Shown here: positions 25,141 to 36,818 of the stretch, one piece after another
Layout: each line of letters starts with the position of its first letter
How positions within the stretch are numbered: position 1 is the first letter of the stretch
From: Ligustrum vulgare
Lineage: Eukaryota; Streptophyta; Magnoliopsida; Lamiales; Oleaceae
Length of the DNA stretch: 64,000 nt
Direction: 5' to 3'
Assembly (NCBI GenBank): GCA_963555705.1
Contig: OY743169.1
Span: 6,448,014 to 6,512,013 of the forward strand
Notes under the pieces: generated by a model
What the model was told of the DNA's origin: nothing
Databases searched by the model: none
Seen by the model: only the letters and a program-made list of their open reading frames with translations
Position numbers and translations under genes: made by a program

Positions 25141-26093
25141 GAAATGTTGTGGGGTAGGCCATGGAGGCATGAGAGGAAAGCATTTTATGATAAGAATAGA
25201 AACAGGTACAAATTATTGAAAAGATTAATCCATTATCCAGATTGAATTATCAATTAAAACTTCTAGAAGAGGACATGATTGCACGGAGGGGTAAAAATGT
25301 AGTTAAGTTGCAAGAAGAGCCTCAGGATATGAATGTTGGGAAGAAGGAGGGAGAGTTGAAAGTATAAATAGTTGAAAAAAAATTCAACATTTAAGGTAGG
25401 AGATGTGGAATTGGGTAATAAAGAGGTGGATGAACAAGAAGTTAAAATTATTGATGAGGGTATGCATGAATTGAAAGTTGACGAGGTAGAGAATGAAAAC
25501 ATGAAGGAGTTGGTTGAGGCCAAAAATTTAAAAGATGTAGTTGAGCTTGAAAAGGTGGAGTTAGGTGATCAAACTCCAAAATTTGATGAAGAAAAATTGG
25601 AAGTTGGGATAGAAGTTCAAATTTTGAGCTTTGAATTGGAAGATCTACATTGTGGTAGTGATGAGGTAGTACATGAACATGGTGATTCAAATGTGGAGGT
25701 CAGAGATGTGGTTGAGTTTGAAGATAAAAAAATTGAACAAGAAATTGCAAAGGAGGAAAGAGGCGAAGAGAAGAGCCTCGTAGTTCAAGAAGTGGAGTTG
25801 GTGGTGGTTTATCATGAATATAAGGATCCATACCTTGTACCTCATGAAGTTAACATGTCCCTCCCCATTTGTTTAAATCTTTTTTGCAGGTTAATTATGT
25901 TTGGAAACTTCAACCACACTACGTATGGCAAAGGGAGTTCAAGCTCCATCTCTTCCATGTTTTCTAATCAAATGAGCATAATTTATTGAACTCATGGCAT
26001 GGAAGCAGAAATTTTCCGTTTGATCCAGGAGGAGCAGTTGCATTCATGAAAAAAGTTATGATTCGGGACGAATCATCCTAAAGAAGGAGGGTA
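25141..26093 (+). pseudogene. Ty3/gypsy remnant: protease-RT linker and 3' end
   Basis: MLWGRPWRHERKAFYDKNRN (about 25144-25203) matches the LGRPW.(F/Y)DR linker that follows the protease in plant gypsy polyproteins. A Val/Glu-rich frame (about 25372-25840) without similarity I recognise follows. Near 26040-26093 the sequence ATTCGGGACGAATC, then AAAGAAGGAGGG, is the usual end of a gypsy internal region, with the polypurine tract directly before TGATGTGATCC at 26094. Reverse transcriptase, RNase H and integrase are absent. Confidence 0.5.
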
Positions 26094-27233
26094 TGATGTG
26101 ATCCAGAACCTCGATAATACGAATCATAGCAGGCTTGGCGGGAAAATTTAAATATTCAAGCCCAAACAAGAATTCAGCAGGTTCGACGAGCTTTGAAGAT
26201 CAAACTGTGTCGAAAAGAACCAAAAATTATGCAGAAGCAAAGTTACTGCCGTAACCAAATATTCTCACGGCCGTAAGTCACTCTCGGATCAAAATGAAGA
26301 ATTCCAGGTTTTCAAAGTTACGGCCATAAGTATTATGGTCACGGCCGTAATCCTTAAGCAGAAGAATAGTTACGGGCGTAAGTGATGCTGTCACGGTCGT
26401 AAGTTAGGATTTTCGCAAATAATGCGAATTTTTAATTCCTTTTTCAATGATGCAAACCACGTAGCAATTGTAACTACGCAACATACAAAATATTGAAATC
26501 GACCCAAGAACGTCAAGAAACCACGATTTATGGATCCAATTAAAATTAATTGAATCAAGCAACTAATACAATCACAAGGATATATTGACCTCTTGATCAC
26601 AAGCAATATTAATTCTCACCGAGATTTGAACAAACAAGAATAACTCGCAAGTTCGGATTTTATTCAATGAAGAATAAGATTGTGAAAGCAAAATAGCTTC
26701 TCAATTATAATATCAAAGTTGTGTGTTGAATAATGAAAATTACATCCCTATAAATAGGGTCAAAACCTAGCTTAAGAGTTTTAATTATATTAGGAAACAA
26801 ATTGTTAAAAATAAGGAAAATAAAACTCTAGTCGTTAATGGACTCAAAATAGAGTTCTAATTAATCTAAAATAGCTAAAAACTGGAAAATGAATAAAAAT
26901 ACGAAAAAGGAATTAAAAATCCGCATTATTTGCGAAAATCCTAACTTACGGCCATGACAGCATCACTTACGGCCGTAACTGTTCTTCTGCTTAAAGATTA
27001 CGGCCGTAACTTTGAAAACCTGGAATTCTTCATTTTGATCCGAGAGTAACTTACGGCCGTGAAAATATTTGGTTACGGCCGTAACTTTGCTTCTGCATAA
27101 TTTTTGGTTCTTTTCGACACGGTTTGATCTTCAAAGGTCGTCGAACCTGCTGAATTCTTGTTTGAGCTTGAATATTTAAATTTTCCCGTTAAGCCTGCTA
27201 TGATTCGTATTATCGAGGTTCTGGATCACATCA
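26094..27233. repeat. Large inverted repeat with 331-352 bp arms
   Basis: The left arm (26094-26445) and right arm (26903-27233) are inverted copies that start TGATGTGATCCAGAACCTCG on each strand. The loop is 457 bp. The arms repeatedly carry the palindromic word TTACGGCCGTAA or one-base variants, alternating with short spacers. The loop, read on the minus strand, has CCCTATTTATAGGG. There are no coding sequences and no target-site duplication. It could be a foldback transposon, or two LTR copies joined in inverted orientation, since a gypsy-type polypurine tract abuts the left edge. Confidence 0.75.
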
Positions 27234-27431
27234 ACTTGTGTATAAAGTTTTAGAATTTTATTTTAAAAGATTAATCTATTTTACATTTACTAAAAGATGT
27301 GAGTGTTTATCAACATGATAGGCCCAAGGGCGAATACAGTCCACTAAAAAATACAGTTGCAGTTCGCCCTAACTAAAATTTTTTTATCGGTATTCATCTG
27401 TACTGAACAAAGTTTCTGAATCCGCCACTAG

Positions 27432-29375
27432 ATATGCCCCCTTTTTGTAAACTTGTATATAAACAAGTTTATAAATAACACATTTTTTCAAAATATTTTT
27501 TAACTGCACATATTATTTTTAAATTAATTTTTAACCACATATATTACTTCGAAAACATTACATTCTTTGTTTATTAAAAAAAAGACAGACAAAAAAAAAT
27601 TACCAAATAGAGATGTCATGTTATATTAACCTTTTTGGACGAGTTTATAAACTGTGTCTTTTATACTCTTTTGATAGATATTTTTAAAGAACTTGACGAC
27701 AGAAAAGAAAAAATAATAGCAGAATACGCCCAAATAAAATATTACTATTTTAAATTCGGTGAGGAATATTTTTATTGATCTTTACCAATTTAATTTTGAA
27801 TATAAAGTTTTTAGAAATTCCTGCATTTTTTAATTAATTGTGTAAAAATAAAGTCACCCAACAATAAGCAATTTTAAAGAAGATTTTGATTTTTAAAGAG
27901 ATGATTATGATTCAGTTGTTTTTTTTTTTAAATAACGAAGTGTTATTCTGTGTGTTCAATAGTTCCAATTGATAGAGAGGAAAAGGGAAAGTAGCATATT
28001 TTCTTTATTTCTTGCCATTTGCATCTTCTCCAATTATGATATATTATATATAATTATATATACATGGTTTGTAGAATATTGGTGACTAAAAAAACGTGTT
28101 TCGGCCAAGAAGAAGAGTCTAAACATACGGTACAAAACCGAAAAAATGTTGCTAGCATTTTTTACTCGATTGCTGACGAGTCGAGCTATTGACTACACCA
28201 CTTGCCAAGCTAGCTAGATATAAAGCTGTAAGTTCAACTAGAAACTCTCACGAAATATTAGATAGAACCAAAATTTTGGAACACTTGTTCTGATAGAAGT
28301 TTTATGACAATTACAACAAAAAATGGAGTTCAACGAGCACTGCAATGAACAACCTTGATAAGTCATTTCATCAAACAGATGGTACTCAAAATCAAATGAC
28401 TTAGCCTAACTTGAATTCAGGGTTGCATGGCATGGATTGGATCACAATCTAACTAGACATTTTCTTTGCATGGGTGGAGAAGGGGTGGAGGCCACTTGCC
28501 CCACTTCTTGCTGCAAGAACTGGAGAAATTTGGTTTCATTAATTCAGCCATGGAACTGAATCACTTGCAATCAGTAGCAAGTGTTCTTAAATTCTTATAC
28601 CATACAATTATGTAAGCTATGCCTACCTTTAACACTTGCAATACATACATACATACACTGACACATAACACATAACACATACATACATACATACATACAT
28701 ACATACATACATACATACCATCAAAATTCAACCAAAATAAATCCGATAAAAAATACTTCAGGGATCCGGAATAATATAATCACCAATGGAAGTCATTTTT
28801 CTTCCCAGAACCAAGAACACTTTTCCTCGTCATTTCGCTGTAATCACTAAAAAAAAAAAATCTATCAAATTCATATATACTCGCATGTTTCTATCACTAA
28901 TCTCTTTTAATTAACCTTTATTTAAGTGACTTATTTAAGTGAAAGCTAATACCAACTCCACATTCTACAATATCGGCCTAATTTATTTTTAACATTCAAT
29001 TATTTTGATCAAATCTATCAAAGAACGAGTTCCCCGGCATAATGTATTATATTTTTTTTTTTTGAAAATAAGTTATTAATATTATTAATTAATGAGAAGT
29101 AGGGCCACAAGAAATAATTAAAATATATTAATATAAAGCACTTGCTTTCTTTGATACGAATATTGCTTTCTGAATAGGGTAATTGCTGGTGTCCTGCATG
29201 ACAATTTGACATGATAAATAATTGTAGAAGAAAGAAATCTCAATTGGTTCACTAATTAAAGACAATGCTGAAATTATATTATGCTATTTTCGCTTTTAAG
29301 TTGTCACATAATGATTATATGAAAAATCGATTATAATATGTTAGAACGGATCCAGAATTTTTGTTCCATTGGGGC
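27432..29375. other. Gene-free spacer with MITE-like and microsatellite sequence
   Basis: 27432-27600 is a copy of the 16915-17062 repeat family in reverse orientation. A CATA microsatellite lies at 28642-28718. No gene is supportable in the remainder. Confidence 0.5.
28642..28718. repeat. (CATA)n microsatellite
   Basis: A run of ACAT units interrupted by CTGACACATAACACATAACA. Confidence 0.9.
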
Positions 29376-30250
29376 TAGGCTTGGGCAAAAGAACCGGAAC
29401 CAGCAGTTCGGTCCCGGTTTGGTTCAGTTCTATTAGAGTTTTAAACGATTATGATTCTAAAAATAAAGAACCATCGATTCCGATTCTGGTTCCAATTCTT
29501 GGTTCAGAACCAGAACCAAAACAAAATACGATTTTTTTATTTTTTTTAAATATAAGTTTAAAAAATAAAATAAAAATCATCAATTCCTAATCTTAATACA
29601 TGTTATCTGGTCCATTAATCAATATCAATTATCCAACAACTATTAACTCATTAAACATTACAATAACTATAAGCAAAACAAGTAATAAACAAAAAATCAT
29701 AGATCAAAAATCATTTTTCCTTTATTGGTTCTATCGTTCAACTTCAAACCTTCAGTCATCAGTTCTTCAAGAATGAACAAATAATAAATATTCACTTTTC
29801 ATCTTAAAATTAATTGTTATCTTGTTTTCAAGTATTTGCTGGACTTGTGCGAATGTTCCCTGAAAAGGTGGAGAATTACGAGTAGAAATTGAAGAATTTT
29901 TAGAAGGAGCACATACACACCAATGAGAAGATACGTTACTATTTAAAAATGAATGAATATTTTGGTGTCAATGATTTTGAGTGTTGTATTCGCATTTTGA
30001 TCAAAGTCGATGACCTTACCGTCTTACTACTCTTGCCAGCAGGAATCTACCATGGCTCATCACTTAAGTTTGAAAAATTTTAGTTTAGGAAATCGGAACC
30101 AGAACCAAAAGAACAGAACGGTTCGGTTCGGTTCGGTTCCAGTTCGGTTCTTCTCTTGCAAAAAAGAACACTTTTTCAGAAGAACCATCGGTTCTTGGTT
30201 CGGTTCGGTTCCATAGGAACCAAAACCATATGGAACCACGCCCACGCCTA
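29376..30250. mobile_element. hAT-like MITE, 875 bp
   Basis: The terminal repeats are TAGGCTTGGGC and GCCCACGCCTA. The interior is rich in GGTTCGGTTCGGTTCC and its reverse near the two ends. The flanking octamers ATTGGGGC and GTTAGGGT agree at five of eight bases, and all differences are transitions, consistent with a decayed 8-bp duplication. It does not code. Confidence 0.65.
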
Positions 30251-31169
30251 GTTAGGGTGACCGTCCAGAAATTTTGCTCAGTTAGAGCAAACATCAGTCA
30301 AACAACTGTATTGTTTGAGTTCCAACCCAAAAATCTTACAATTTTTTTCCCGACAGATCCAGCAGTCCAACACAAGCGAGAGAGTCAGCTCGCCGGGTTG
30401 TGGATCCATCCTTGATAATATGACTGTTAAAAAAATCACTTGTCATTCAATCTCGTTTTCATGTTATTCAATAAAATATAGTTGCACTTTCGTCTAAACA
30501 TCTTCGTCTCTATTACATTCATCTAATTGGTATTTTGAAAACAAGTTTAATAATCTTTTAGTAGAAGTACTTAACATCATCATCAAGTCCGAATAGGTGT
30601 TAAAATTGCGCACGCGCACGCACATACATCCCCTATAGGGACTACAATTGAGTCGAATTTTCGACCAAATTTTATTCCATAACTTCTTATATTATTTTAC
30701 AAGTATCAAAATTCACAACTCAATCCAGAACCAGATTTGAGATGGTGGTTGGTTGATATGATGATACAATATACACCTTAAATTTATTCTACTACAAGTA
30801 CAATTTTATAATATGAATAATATAATGGACTATTTAGTGGATGATACAATAGGACAAGATTCATAAATGCGAAATTATTAGATATGAGTTATAAGGGCCT
30901 AAGATTTGGTACAACAAACAAAAAGGGAAAGGGATGGCTCACAGCATTGAACCAATGAGTTGGTAATGGTGGCAAGTTGTGGCCTCTCTTGTCAAACATG
31001 CACTTTATTTCATTTTTAAGAAAAAAAAATAATTGGATTAGTTGGATTTATAAGATAAGATTTTATCGTATCTTATGAAATTAAATTAGTGTTTCATTAG
31101 CAGTCATCGATAAGTTGTGTTATGCGTAATTTGTATTCTATAACATTCCGATTTATTCTTTCATCTTAA
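30251..31169. other. Gene-free spacer
   Basis: AT-rich sequence with a short CGCACGCGCACGCAC run near 30608. No gene or bounded repeat is supportable. Confidence 0.5.
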
Positions 31170-31344
31170 CTAGTGAATCACCCGTGCGATGCATGAGAAG
31201 AAACGTCTGAATAAAGATAATTCAATGTGAAATTAGATAAATCATTTAAATAAAATAAATAAATTTCTCAAATAAGAGATAAGATCATCATTTATTGGTT
31301 TCATATGACTACAAATTTTGGAATACTTCATTGTACACAATATT

Positions 31345-33010
31345 GTTTGTTGATTTTGTTGGTCTTCCATTCCTACCACAAATCAACATCTTTAATCCGG
31401 AACGATTTGTCACCCTAGAAATCGTAACATAAAGTTGTCAATGTGTAAATACCAGTCGTTTAAGAAGAAGTTCAACATAGGAGAGTGATTGTCCTTAACT
31501 CTTATTGATAGTCATGACATAGGACATCATCAATGAAAATTATCTTCTTGGAAATCTAATAGGTATCCTAGAATCAGAAGGGCTCAACAACGTCCTTAGA
31601 ATAAAGAACTTGTGTCATGCATTACTGCTAGAAAGAATTTGACCTTCTAGATCATGGTCGCTAAATTTTGTAACTATCAACCTTGTTCCATTGCACAATC
31701 CCTGAGTATGATTAATATTTCTCAGAAAGAGTAATGGATACTGCAAAGGCAAATAAAGAGGATGTACTACGTTTATCCACTGCAATGGTCCACCATGTGT
31801 CCAGGTTGCGTACCAAAATCCACCGTCAATCAATCGGCAATTTCATCGACAACAGGCAAATCATATCGCTCATCATCAGTCGCTCACTGACTAATAAGTA
31901 TAGAGTCTGTTTGTTAAAATTTTTTGTTTAAAAACATGTTTTTTTATATTTTCTAGGTAAAATGTGTGGTTGAAAAATGGAGAGAGAAAATGTGTGTGAA
32001 AAAGTAATTTGGAGAATTGTGTAGAAAAAAATGTTTAAAAACATGTTTGCTAAATAGAGGCTAAGTCTTACATTTGAAGTGTTATTCTCGATCATTTTTT
32101 CTCTAACCGACCAAAACTGCCTTACCAATTTGTTGTACTTGTTTAGCATATCCAGCATATCCTTCAAATCAGAAAACTATACAATCAAGCAACATTGAAT
32201 CTTATGATTCACTCTTATTGGGGGGCATTAAAAGACATAAATTAAAATTTGGACTATTACAATAAAATTATTCGTAAACAATATAAATATATAAGCAATA
32301 AATACATAATACGTACACCCACGACCTTTTTTCTACTTTCAACCTCATTCGCATTATCAACAATGTAAAGTTGAGTAAATTGTGGAGCTGAACCGTTATC
32401 AGGCAACAAACTCTCAACCTTATGACAATTTTGACCGTGTAGTCTGAAGATAGGAGGTCATCTACCATCATTCAGCCCATTATCTATTCCCCCCATAGAA
32501 GTGAACGAAAACATCAAATTATATGTCCAAATGTTATCAACGAAATTCTTAATCATGTCGTCCTTACAATATAACAAATCTTTCAAAATAAGGGGATGAT
32601 CTTTCATAAGAGGAATTTTCACTTTTCCTTGCATACAACAAAGTAGGGATGAACAAATAAGTTGCGAAACCGAACTAAACCTCAACAAATAAAGCACTCG
32701 ATTAGAAACTGAATACTATTATTGAGTTAGTTTCAACTTGAAATTTTAGACGAATGTGACCATGAACTCGCTTTGGAATATACTAATTCATTCGTTGGAA
32801 ATCCGCGGTGTCAAACTGCACCAAACCACAAAAAATGGTTTGCTTTCGTTTTGTTTAGAAAATAAAATGGTTTAGTTTGGAAAAATTTCAAAGCGTTTTA
32901 AATGGTTTGGTTTGAAATATTACTACAAACTGTCCAAAACAAACTGTGTTCACCCCTACAACAAAGTGAGAACTTCGGATTACGACATGTTTTATAACGC
33001 TTATCTACTC
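31345..33010 (-). pseudogene. Helitron RepHel gene with large internal deletion
   Basis: The N-terminal Helitron-like domain is recognisable in several frames: CCMQGKVKIPL, then YNLMFSFTSMGG, then PPIFRLHGQNCHKVESLLPD, FTQLYIVDNANEVE, DMLNKYNKLVRQFW, and finally HPLYLPLQYPLLF (near 31750). In the same frame the next residues are LRNINHTQGLCNGTRLIVTK, which belong to the C-terminal part of the Pif1-type helicase. About 31435-31345 then reads YVTISRVTNRSGLKMLICG, the last helicase motif. The HUH endonuclease (Rep) and most helicase motifs are missing, so the protein would be inactive. Frame changes and stops occur throughout. Confidence 0.8.
32644..32958. mobile_element. hAT-type MITE, 315 bp, inside the Helitron gene
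   Basis: The ends are TAGGGATGAACAAATA and GTGTTCACCCCTA, with a perfect 8-bp duplication CAACAAAG (32636-32643 and 32959-32966). It interrupts the Helitron N-terminal coding sequence between the codons for SLCC and MQGKV, so it is younger than the Helitron insertion. Confidence 0.9.
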
Positions 33011-34172
33011 TCACCTTGAATCAAAAATTTTCCTTGCAAAATGAACGCTTAAATATAGGATCTTCAATGTCCATATATTCTGAACAATTAAATAATATAT
33101 GAAAAGGTTAATAATGTAGATCATGAGTATAAAAGATAAGATTCAATGTTTTGACTATTGACAATAGAAAACAATACATATAAAAAACGAATTCGATAAT
33201 CATAAAAAGAAGAAATTTATCATCTCAATTTTTAGTTAAGTAAATAGGGAGACAATTTATTTATTGTAGTAGAAATTTAAGAATAATAAATATTGAATTA
33301 AAATATAACAATTAATATCATAACGTAGTTAATTATTTTTAAAATTCAGAGTAATAGTTAGGACAAAAAATAATTAATAACTATATCATTTCAAAACAAT
33401 ATAAATAAATTTATTAACCGTTAATGTTAAAAAATGTGATATGAGACTTTCTGGAATAAAAAATTAAATAATAATTAAACGTAATTGTAAATAAAATTAT
33501 TTTGATAAATAATCTAATATAGAAAAGAACGTTATTATGTATATGTAACAAAGAACTTAAAAGTAGGATTATTTATAATAAAATCTAATACAACTTGATT
33601 AAATATTCGATATAAATGAAAATGAAAATTCGACGTTGAATTTGTATGACTGAACAAAATTATTTATCTATAAGATTAAGACCGATAAAATATCACAATC
33701 ATTATAAAAAATTATTTACGTATTAAATGTAACTTTCTATAAAAATACTCATTAATTTAATAAAAAGCAATGCAAAGAAGCTAGAATTGTAGATGTACTA
33801 AATAACAAAAAAAAATAATAATAAGATTTTGTATAAAAAAAATTATATCATAGGGTTTATTTAGTATTAAATGTGTAATATAACTTCGATATAATTTTGA
33901 AGTGAAAAATTTATATTGAATTTGTATGACTGAACACAAATACTTATTTGTATGATTCAATCAAAACATTAAGAGTTCAAAATAATTTTATGAAAATATA
34001 GAGGTTTAAATACAAATAATCAAATATAAATAAGTAAAAAATTCTCCATAAAAATTCTTTATAATTAAGCATCATTCCACATTGGTCAAAAATAGCAACA
34101 GTGTGAACACAATAAAAGCTGAGTTTTCCCACCAAAACTCAGCTACTTTTATATATTATATAGAAATATAGA

Positions 34173-34931
34173 TATTAATATGTACACAGAGGCGGAGCCA
34201 ACTAAGGCCCAGCGCTGGCACTTGACCGCGTTGGACTTTAGGTCGTCGTTTAAATTTTTAATTATGCCCGCACTGAACTGAGTTGTGCGTCACCATTTTT
34301 AAGCATTTTAGTTGCAGGTGGAAGGAAGGAGGAAGATGAAAGAGAATTTCTAAAATATCGTGTAGCCAATCTTTTTGTCTTGAAAAGTGGTATTTTTTAA
34401 TAATAATATTTTTTTATTTAACTGTTTGAGCAAGAGTTTTGCATATAGTTTGACTTTTCTTTCAGCGAAGTCTGCTACTGTCATCCTCCCTAAAAATGTA
34501 CTTTATTTATCTGGAGAAAAATTAATTTATTTGAATAAGGTTTTAAATTTTTCATTCTTCGCATTACTAGTTTCTTTCACTCGCTCGGACCCACGAGATA
34601 TAAATGTCCTAGAAATGGACATATGAGAGCATCCAAGTAGATATTGTCAGAGCTAAAAAATAGGTGCTATTTGACAAATATTAATTGAACTTTTTGTGAA
34701 TGTCTAATAAATAGAAATTGAGACAAAGAAATAACCTCCAATACATTATATCTACATCTCAATAATGATGCTTATATGACATTTACATGTTTAAAATAAA
34801 ATTATTTAATACGTAAATATTCAAATGAAATTGCCATATGGACCTACGTGTGCAGTGTTGCTTGAATTATGAGTGGGCCTTCACTAAAGTTGCTTTGTGT
34901 GTGGCTGTTAATTGTTTGAGGAGACAATATC
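34173..34931. other. Gene-free spacer with a hAT-like end
   Basis: CAGAGGCGGAGCCAACTAAG at 34191 resembles a hAT terminus of the CAGGGGCGGA type, but no partner end was found. The target-site copy of the following LTR element is ATATC at 34927-34931. No gene is supportable. Confidence 0.45.
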
Positions 34932-35455
34932 TGTGACGACCCGAATTCTCGACCATTCGAGTGCCACTAAAAGTGACTCATATCATATTATCGAGACTTA
35001 AATAGTAATGTAAAATTTTTCAAAAGAATAATTAGAATCCCATAATTTTATTTCATGAATAAAAATAAAACATAATTTTCTTACATAAAGTTCAACATAA
35101 TTATCTCATCAATCTTAACCACTTTTGCCACTTCCATGTTGACCGCCTCGAACCTTCAATTATCTGAAAATGGTAAATATCGTGGAGTGAGATTTATAAA
35201 ATCCCAGTAAGTATACCAAGCATAATTTTCTTTTGAAAGCATATGGATCATTTTCATCATAACATAGGATAGGATCGAAATCCTCATAAACATAGAGAGA
35301 CACAAGAATTTTACCGAACTTAGATGGCAAGAATTCTTATGTGTAGCGCTACTAAACTCCGGTCCCCTTAGCATAATCATAAACATATCATATGGGACCC
35401 ATAGCAATCTTGTGAGATTGATTTCATAGCAATGATCCAAACATTTTCGTAAAAA

Positions 35456-35790
35456 CATAAGGTATATTTACTTTTCATAAAAACATACTTACTTTTCTTA
35501 AAAACATAAGGTATTTTACTTTTCATAAAAAACATACTTACTTTTCTTAAAAACATAAGGTATTTTACTTTTCATAAAAACATACTTACTTTTCTTAAAA
35601 ACATAAGGTGTATTTACCTTTCATAAAAACATACTTACTTTTCATAAAAACATAAGGTATACTTACTTTTCATAAAAACATAAGGTAATACCTTTCATAA
35701 AAACATACTTACTTTTCATAAAAACATAAGGTATATTTACCTTTCATAAAAACATACTTACTTTTCATAAAAACATAAGATATACTTACT
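35456..35790. repeat. Minisatellite within the LTR
   Basis: Alternating units of TTTTCATAAAAACATACTTAC and TTTTC(T/A)TAAAAACATAAGGTA. The matching array in the other LTR (about 42143-42424) is shorter by one 49-bp double unit. Confidence 0.9.
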
Positions 35791-36011
35791 GTTTAAAAGA
35801 TTAAAATGAAGTGTAGTAGTAAATGGACCAAAACTTTCTTGATCACCTTGAATTTCTCTTACTTGTGAATTTTGTCAAGAGATTGGAAATAAGTGTATAT
35901 GTGTAGAGTTGTGTGTAAAAGAGATGGATTTATATAGATGTGTAAAGTTGGCATAATGTAAACATCATCATTCAATTCTATTAATTTTAACACATCCTTT
36001 TCTTAAAGTAA

Positions 36012-36437
36012 AGCACCATTCATATACTTTTCCATATTTATACAAATATTATGCTCTTCATGATTACATATAATGGAGTCTTATCAACCATTCATATACT
36101 TTTCCATATTTATACAAATATTATGCTCTTCATAATTACATATAATGGAGTCTTATCAACCATTCATATACTTTTCCATATTTATACAAATATTATGCTC
36201 TTCATGATTACATATAATGGAATCTTATCAACCATTCATATACTTTACCATATTTATACAAATATTATGCTCTTCATGATTACATATAATGGAGTCTTAT
36301 CAACCATTCATATACTTTTCCATATTTATACAAATATTATGCTCTTCATGATTACATATAATGGAATCTTATCAACCATTCATATACTTTACCATATTTA
36401 TACAAATATTATGCTCTTCATGATTACATATAATGGA
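36012..36437. repeat. 72-bp tandem array within the LTR, about six copies
   Basis: Each unit contains ATGCTCTTCATGATTACATA and ACCATTCATATACTTT, with alternating TTCCATA and TACCATA variants every other unit. Because 72 is a multiple of three and one frame lacks stops, the array reads through as a repeated peptide; this is not evidence of a gene. The same array occurs at about 42651-43075 in the other LTR. Confidence 0.92.
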
Positions 36438-36801
36438 ACCTCTCATGCTTGCATATATTTTCTTAATTTCAAAAATAAAAATAATTTGTCATGATTAAGG
36501 TCTAAATAAATTTTAACATCCAATTAAGTCCCTAAATTTACAATTTGAGGACTGAAATTGATGTTTTGAAAGTTGAGGGACTAAAATCAATACTTTTGAA
36601 AATAATACTTTGAATAATTAATTCAAATAATATAATTTTAGAAATTCGGACATTTAATTTAAAATCGAACAATCTCGATATTTCTTGACTTGGCTAGACG
36701 AACACGTCGCGGTGTTAACTTCAAAATAATGGGTGAAATAGTAGCGACACGATTTTCTATTAAAATAATTATTAATCGCGTAAAAATTCTTGATCGCTAC
36801 A

Positions 36802-36818
36802 AACTTACCCCCTTAAAA
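36802..36818 (-). other. Polypurine tract of the LTR element
   Basis: Read on the minus strand, AAGGGGGTAAGTT lies directly before the 3' LTR. This is the expected position for priming of plus-strand DNA synthesis. Confidence 0.65.

Larger units (their letters stand above)
23517..27431. mobile_element. Composite region between hAT-like termini
   Basis: The left edge CAGGGGCGGACCC and the right edge GAATCCGCCACTAG are the kind of inverted ends found on plant hAT elements. Between them lie a hAT transposase remnant, a gypsy remnant and a large inverted repeat, so later insertions would account for the 3.9-kb span. No matching 8-bp duplication was found at the two edges, so these could be ends of two different elements. 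Confidence 0.4.
31170..34172 (-). mobile_element. Deleted autonomous-type Helitron, 3,003 bp
   Basis: The 5' end on the minus strand is TCTATATTTCTATATAATAT (from 34172) and is preceded by A. The 3' end is CTAG (31173-31170), followed by T, so the insertion lies between A and T as Helitrons require. Just inside the 3' end, CCCGTGC GAT GCATGAG is a hairpin with two transition mismatches. The element contains remnants of the Helitron replicase/helicase in the same orientation (about 33010-31345), so both ends and contents agree. A hAT MITE (32644-32958) and a MITE-like unit (about 31905-32065) are inserted in it. Confidence 0.8.
34932..36801 (-). repeat. 3' LTR of the retrotransposon (element sense is minus)
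   Basis: 1,870 bp, TG...CA. It contains a short-period array (about 35456-35790) and a 72-bp tandem array (about 36012-36437). Relative to the other LTR it has one extra 49-bp repeat unit near 35729-35777. Confidence 0.95.

Noticed and set aside
25372..25840. Long Val/Glu-rich + strand frame considered as a host coiled-coil gene
   Set aside because: It lies between a gypsy protease-RT linker and a gypsy-type polypurine tract, so it is treated as part of that remnant.
26094..27233. Interpretation of the inverted repeat as a Mutator element
   Set aside because: Long inverted arms would fit, but no 9-bp duplication flanks the edges and the left edge abuts a gypsy polypurine tract.
23517..27431. 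Single hAT element of 3.9 kb
   Set aside because: The ends are hAT-like but the 8-bp flanks do not match, so a single element is not proven; kept as a composite region.
30060..30250. Arg/Pro/Gly-rich frames in GGTTCGGTTCGG repeats
   Set aside because: They come from simple repeats at the end of a hAT-like MITE.
35156..35458. 100-codon minus-strand frame present in both LTRs (also 41843-42145)
   Set aside because: It is identical in both LTRs, carries no domain, and fits chance openness in non-coding LTR sequence.
35456..35790. Regular short repeats that look superficially CRISPR-like
   Set aside because: This is a plant LTR minisatellite. The spacers are themselves repeated and no associated genes exist.
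36051..36494. 147-codon open frame encoding a 24-residue peptide repeated about six times (also at 42689-43132)
   Set aside because: It is a by-product of the 72-bp tandem array inside the LTR. The period is a multiple of three, one frame lacks stops, and there is no other sign of coding.
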